From Faecalicatena_A orotica (GTDB lineage: Bacteria; Bacillota; Clostridia; Lachnospirales; Lachnospiraceae): a DNA stretch of 64,000 bases. This document shows positions 60,783 to 64,000 of this stretch, one piece after another. The stretch is taken from assembly GCF_040545875.1 (NCBI RefSeq), contig NZ_JBEPMR010000006.1. The stretch is one strand, 5' to 3'. Positions within the stretch are counted from its first letter, which is position 1; every line of letters begins with the position of its first letter. Below the pieces are notes generated by a model that did not search any database, was not told the origin of the DNA, and saw only the letters and a program-made list of their open reading frames with translations. The translations under genes were made by a program, and so were the position numbers.

Positions 60783-62275
60783 AACATTCCATAAGACGGC
60801 AGATGATGGTTGTCTTTGTCGGTTTGATTGTGTTTATACTTGTGCTGATGTTTGTCGTGAACTCCGGGTTTCTGGAGGAATACTACATCGTCCATAAGCA
60901 GGCGGACCTGACGAATATGTACAGCTCTATCGATAAAGCAATCAAGCAGAACGAGATCAGAGATGATTCGGTGACGGAGAAGCTTGGGAGGCAGACAGAG
61001 AAGAGTAACATCTCTGTTATAGTCGTGCAGACTGACGGGTCCATCGTGTTTTCCACAGTAAGGGACGGGAGCAGCCCGCTCTATGTGAAACTGCTGGCGT
61101 ATATTTTTGATAAAAACCAGGATAATGGCAAGACACTGAAAAGTACGGATAATTATAAAATCTATAAGACAAAAGATTTCGTGAATGGTACGGAATATCT
61201 TGAGATGTGGGGGAATATGTCTGACGATTCTATATTTGTCATGCGGAGTCCTCTGGAAAGCATCCGGGAGAGCGCCGATCTGGCGAATAAGTTCCTTGTT
61301 TATATGGGGGCAATCGCTATCCTGCTTGGTGGGATTCTGGTATGTTTTTTCTCAAGAAAGATAAGCGAACCGATCAAGGAACTTGCCATCTTGTCACAGC
61401 GTATGGCAAATCTGGACTTTGATGCCAAATATACAAGCGGCGGTGATAATGAGATCGGAGTCCTGGGCAGGAACTTCAACGTGATGTCCCAAAGGCTGGA
61501 AAAGACGATATCCGAGCTGAAAAGCGCGAATAACCGGCTTCAGAAGGATATTGAACGGAAAGAAAAACTGGAAAATATGCGTACGGAATTCCTCGGGAAT
61601 GTTTCTCATGAACTGAAAACACCGATTGCGCTGATTCAGGGGTATGCGGAAGGGCTGAAGGAAGGCGTGAATGACGATCCGGAGAGCCGTGACTTTTACT
61701 GTGATGTCATCATGGATGAAGCAGCGAAGATGAATCAGATGGTCAAGAACCTGCTGATTCTGAACCAGCTCGAATTCGGGGATGATGACGTGGAATTCGA
61801 ACGGTTTGACATTGCAGGGCTGATACGGGGGGTACTCGCAAGCTGCGAGATTTTAATACAGCAGGCAGAGGCGACGGTCGATTTCATTGCAGACGAATCG
61901 GTTTGTGTATGGGCGGATGAATTTAAGACAGAACAGGTAGTGCGTAATTATATTACGAATGCGATCCACCATGTTGAGAACGAAAAGCGGATTGAAATCC
62001 GGGTAACATCAAAGGAAGAGACTGTAAGAGTCTCTGTATTTAACAGCGGCAAGCCAATACCGGAGGAAGATCTAGGGAAGCTCTGGGATAAGTTCTACAA
62101 AGTGGATAAGGCCCATACCCGGGAGTATGGCGGGAATGGAATCGGGCTCTCAATAGTTAAGGCGATTATGGAGTCTTTTCATCAGGATTATGGTGTCAGA
62201 AATTTCGAGAACGGGGTAGAATTCTGGTTTGAACTGGATTCCGGGAAAATGGAACCGGTAAGTAAAAAATCTTGA
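60779..62275 (+). CDS. Sensor histidine kinase (HAMP, HisKA, HATPase)
   Basis: This 498-residue kinase has two membrane segments (about residues 9-30 and 176-196) around an outside sensing domain of about 145 residues, then a HAMP domain (KISEPIKELAILSQRMANLDF) and a coiled coil. The phospho-acceptor histidine is in FLGNVSHELKTPIALIQGYAEGL. ATPase N and G boxes are NYITNAIHHV and GGNGIGLSIVKAIM. It works with the overlapping response regulator. The last bases of the gene overlap the -35 of the hisH promoter. Confidence 0.95.
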   Translation: MKHSIRRQMMVVFVGLIVFILVLMFVVNSGFLEEYYIVHKQADLTNMYSSIDKAIKQNEIRDDSVTEKLGRQTEKSNISVIVVQTDGSIVFSTVRDGSSPLYVKLLAYIFDKNQDNGKTLKSTDNYKIYKTKDFVNGTEYLEMWGNMSDDSIFVMRSPLESIRESADLANKFLVYMGAIAILLGGILVCFFSRKISEPIKELAILSQRMANLDFDAKYTSGGDNEIGVLGRNFNVMSQRLEKTISELKSANNRLQKDIERKEKLENMRTEFLGNVSHELKTPIALIQGYAEGLKEGVNDDPESRDFYCDVIMDEAAKMNQMVKNLLILNQLEFGDDDVEFERFDIAGLIRGVLASCEILIQQAEATVDFIADESVCVWADEFKTEQVVRNYITNAIHHVENEKRIEIRVTSKEETVRVSVFNSGKPIPEEDLGKLWDKFYKVDKAHTREYGGNGIGLSIVKAIMESFHQDYGVRNFENGVEFWFELDSGKMEPVSKKS

Positions 62276-62300
62276 AAAACGTAAGGAAATGCGTTAAAAT
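62272..62300 (+). promoter_or_regulatory. Promoter of hisH-hisF, overlapping the kinase stop
   Basis: TTGAAA (62272-62277), 17 bp, TAAAAT (62295-62300). The -35 contains the TGA stop of the kinase gene. Confidence 0.65.
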
Positions 62301-62308
62301 GCTACTAT

Positions 62309-62420
62309 TAAGGCATACAACGTGCCAACTGGCAACAGTCGGTATATTGTATGCCTTATTCCACGATCTGGATACGGTTGACACAGCCCCGGTGCCTGTA
62401 ATCGGGACCGGCAATACGGA
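62309..62420 (+). promoter_or_regulatory. Structured leader of hisH
   Basis: TAAGGCATACAA (62309-62320) pairs with TTGTATGCCTTA (62347-62358) over 12 bp; the loop holds a nested TGCCA-AC-TGGCA hairpin (62323-62334). A second weaker pairing, CCGGTGCC (62389-62396) with GGGACCGG (62404-62411), follows. No T-box sequence, T-tract or histidine-rich leader peptide is present. It may regulate hisH, but the mechanism is not recognisable. Confidence 0.5.
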
Positions 62421-62450
62421 CACGGATAAAAGGGGAAAGGATGAAAACTT

Positions 62451-63056
62451 ATGATAGCAGTAATTGATTATGACGCGGGCAATATAAAGAGTGTGGAAAA
62501 AGCACTCCTGCTGCTCGGACAGGAAGTTGTGATAACGAAAGACCGGGATACGATTCTCAAGGCAGATAAAGTAATCCTGCCGGGAGTAGGGGCTTTTGGT
62601 GATGCTATGGCGAATCTGAGAGAGAGAGGCCTTGATAAAGTGATTCATGAAGTTGTGGCCAGGGAGATTCCGTTTCTTGGAATCTGCCTTGGACTCCAGC
62701 TTTTATTCGAGCAGAGCGATGAATCTCCCGGCGTAAAGGGACTTGGAGTTCTGAAAGGAGAGATTCTGCGTATTCCGGATCAGGAAGGGCTGAAGATTCC
62801 GCATATGGGATGGAACTCACTGGAACTTAGTGGGGATGGCAGACTGTTTCGGGGAGTGCCGGAGCAGTCCTATGTTTACTTCGTGCATTCCTATTATCTG
62901 AAGGCGGAGGATGAGAACATCGTGAAGGCTTCCACGGAATACAGCACCCATATCCACGCTTCCGTTGAATCGGGAAATGTGTTTGCCTGCCAGTTCCATC
63001 CGGAAAAGAGCAGTGACGTAGGCTTAAAAATACTGAAGAATTTTGTGGAACTTTAG
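62451..63056 (+). CDS. hisH: Imidazole glycerol phosphate synthase, glutamine amidotransferase subunit
   Basis: This 201-residue class I glutaminase supplies ammonia to HisF in histidine biosynthesis. The nucleophile elbow is LGICLGLQLLFE, the oxyanion region VGAFGDAM, and the catalytic histidine and glutamate are in CQFHPEKSS. YFVHSYYLK is also conserved. An AGGGGAAAGG-like site precedes the ATG. hisF follows 11 nt later; the other his genes are not in this window. Confidence 0.97.
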   Translation: MIAVIDYDAGNIKSVEKALLLLGQEVVITKDRDTILKADKVILPGVGAFGDAMANLRERGLDKVIHEVVAREIPFLGICLGLQLLFEQSDESPGVKGLGVLKGEILRIPDQEGLKIPHMGWNSLELSGDGRLFRGVPEQSYVYFVHSYYLKAEDENIVKASTEYSTHIHASVESGNVFACQFHPEKSSDVGLKILKNFVEL

Positions 63057-63067
63057 GAGGAAGGGCG

Positions 63068-63829
63068 ATGTTTACAAAGAGAATCATTCCATGTCTGGAT
63101 GTGAATGCAGGCAGGGTTGTGAAGGGCGTTAATTTCGTGGATTTAAAGGATGCGGGGGATCCGGTTGAGATTGCAAAGGCCTATGACAAGGCCGGGGCGG
63201 ATGAACTGGTATTTCTTGATATTACGGCGTCCTCCGATGCAAGGGAGACGGTTGTGGATATGGTCAGGAAGGTGGCGGAGTGTGTATTTATTCCGTTTAC
63301 AGTAGGAGGCGGAATCCGTACAGTAGAAGATTTCAGGGCGCTGCTTCGTGAAGGAGCGGATAAGATTTCCATCAATTCTTCTGCAATCAATACTCCGGAA
63401 CTGATCCATGACGCAGCGGAAAAGTTCGGCAGCCAGTGTGTAGTCGTGGCAATCGACGCGAAGAAGCGGGAGGATGGCAGTGGATGGAATATCTATAAGA
63501 ACGGCGGCCGGATCGATGTCGGTATAGATGCAGTCGAATGGGCCAGAAAGGTCGAAAGCCTCGGAGCGGGAGAGATTCTGCTGACGAGCATGGACTGTGA
63601 CGGCACAAAGGCAGGCTATGATCTGGAACTGACACGTACGATTGCGGAAAATGTTTCGATCCCGGTCATAGCATCAGGCGGCGCCGGCAGACTGGAACAT
63701 TTTAAAGAAGCGCTGACAGAAGGCAAGGCAGATGCCGCACTGGCAGCTTCACTGTTCCATTATAAAGAACTGGAAATCAGGGAAGTGAAGGAATACCTCC
63801 AGAAGGAAGGCATTTCAGTAAGGCTGTAG
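63068..63829 (+). CDS. hisF: Imidazole glycerol phosphate synthase, cyclase subunit
   Basis: This 253-residue TIM-barrel enzyme joins ammonia to PRFAR, giving imidazole glycerol phosphate and AICAR. Catalytic aspartates lie in IPCLDVNAGRVVKG (first strand) and in LLTSMDCDGTKAGYD. The phosphate sites are FTVGGGIRTVED and VIASGGAGRLEHF. It forms a tunnel-linked heterodimer with HisH. AGGAGG stands ahead of the ATG. Confidence 0.98.
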   Translation: MFTKRIIPCLDVNAGRVVKGVNFVDLKDAGDPVEIAKAYDKAGADELVFLDITASSDARETVVDMVRKVAECVFIPFTVGGGIRTVEDFRALLREGADKISINSSAINTPELIHDAAEKFGSQCVVVAIDAKKREDGSGWNIYKNGGRIDVGIDAVEWARKVESLGAGEILLTSMDCDGTKAGYDLELTRTIAENVSIPVIASGGAGRLEHFKEALTEGKADAALAASLFHYKELEIREVKEYLQKEGISVRL

Positions 63830-63873
63830 AGAGCCTTCGATTAATTAAACATAAAAGATAGGAGTAAATGAAC

Positions 63874-64000
63874 ATGGCTGGGATAAATGGCGATTGGTAT
63901 GAAGCACTAAAAGATGAATTTAAAAAGGATTATTACAAGAACTTATTCCAGACGGTGAATCAGGAATACCATACCCGTCTGATATTTCCGCCCGCAAATG
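63874..64000 (+). CDS. ung: Uracil-DNA glycosylase family 1, N-terminal part (cut by window end)
   Basis: Only the first 42 codons are present: INGDWYEALKDEFKKDYY...NLFQTVNQEYHTRLIFPPAN. This matches the start of Ung proteins, where W-x-x-x-L...E and the later IFPP are conserved just ahead of the catalytic DPYH region outside the window. GGAG lies 9 nt before the ATG at 63874; an in-frame ATG at 63868 is closer to that site and less likely. Confidence 0.85.
   Translation, partial: MAGINGDWYEALKDEFKKDYYKNLFQTVNQEYHTRLIFPPAN

Noticed and set aside
62272..62454. A 60-codon frame overlapping the hisH start by 4 nt, as a leader peptide
   Set aside because: It begins at a TTG inside the promoter -35, has no ribosome site and no histidine run, so coupling or attenuation is unlikely.

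Overview
The window looks like chromosome from an anaerobic gut member of the Lachnospiraceae (Clostridia, Firmicutes). This rests on: the Firmicutes gene order secG-rnr-smpB; a one-piece tmRNA whose tag reads ANDNFELAAA; an FMN riboswitch in front of the riboflavin ECF subunit; Gram-positive lipoprotein signals; strong AGGAGG ribosome binding sites; moderate GC; and many carbohydrate and polyol genes. The species cannot be named from sequence alone.

Layout. 1-8753: a GntR/FadR-type regulator (cut by the window edge), then an eight-gene catabolic operon made of a sugar ABC importer without its own ATPase, a GH29 alpha-L-fucosidase, a split transketolase, a beta-hydroxyacid dehydrogenase and an SDR dehydrogenase. 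8781-11100: FMN riboswitch and ribU, then a LytTR regulator overlapping a membrane partner. 11104-16300: MATE exporter, a PNPOx-like flavoprotein, phosphonatase pathway genes phnW-phnX closed by a 79-nt palindrome, and a secreted SleB-like wall hydrolase with WalR-type boxes. 16312-21200: topB, a YitT protein, enolase, and a very large foldback element. 21270-28690: a WYL regulator and a GNAT-YoaP protein that share a palindromic operator, then an AgrC/AgrA-like two-component pair in front of a domain-swapped, membrane-anchored GH3 enzyme. 28800-31100: a small AT-rich accessory patch (toxin-antitoxin pair, IS66 scar, DUF1016/YhcG nuclease). 31173-34305: secG, rnr, smpB. 34476-39211: two tandem YhgE/Pip membrane proteins.

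39290-51306 is the most coherent metabolic cluster: a flavin/Fe-S enoate-reductase-like enzyme, two LysR regulators, shikimate/quinate dehydrogenase, an MFS carrier, type I 3-dehydroquinate dehydratase, a complete TRAP transporter and an aldo/keto reductase. The two aro-type enzymes sit with uptake systems and LysR regulators rather than with other aromatic biosynthesis genes, so I read this as anaerobic use of quinate/shikimate-type cyclohexane acids. The enoate reductase suggests a reductive branch.

51352-53101 is an AT-rich insert: a small basic membrane peptide and an unusual ABC half-transporter, bracketed by two nearly identical copies of the tmRNA terminator hairpin. The tmRNA (ssrA, minus strand) follows. 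53844-64000 holds a zinc-dependent phospholipase C-like protein, an Atg22/UMF1-type MFS protein, a LolD/MacB-type ABC ATPase with a 1028-residue FtsX-like permease, an OmpR/EnvZ-type two-component pair, hisH-hisF behind a structured leader, and the start of ung.

No CRISPR array, rRNA or ordinary tRNA was seen. Functions come from recognising families and motifs by eye; no database search was run.
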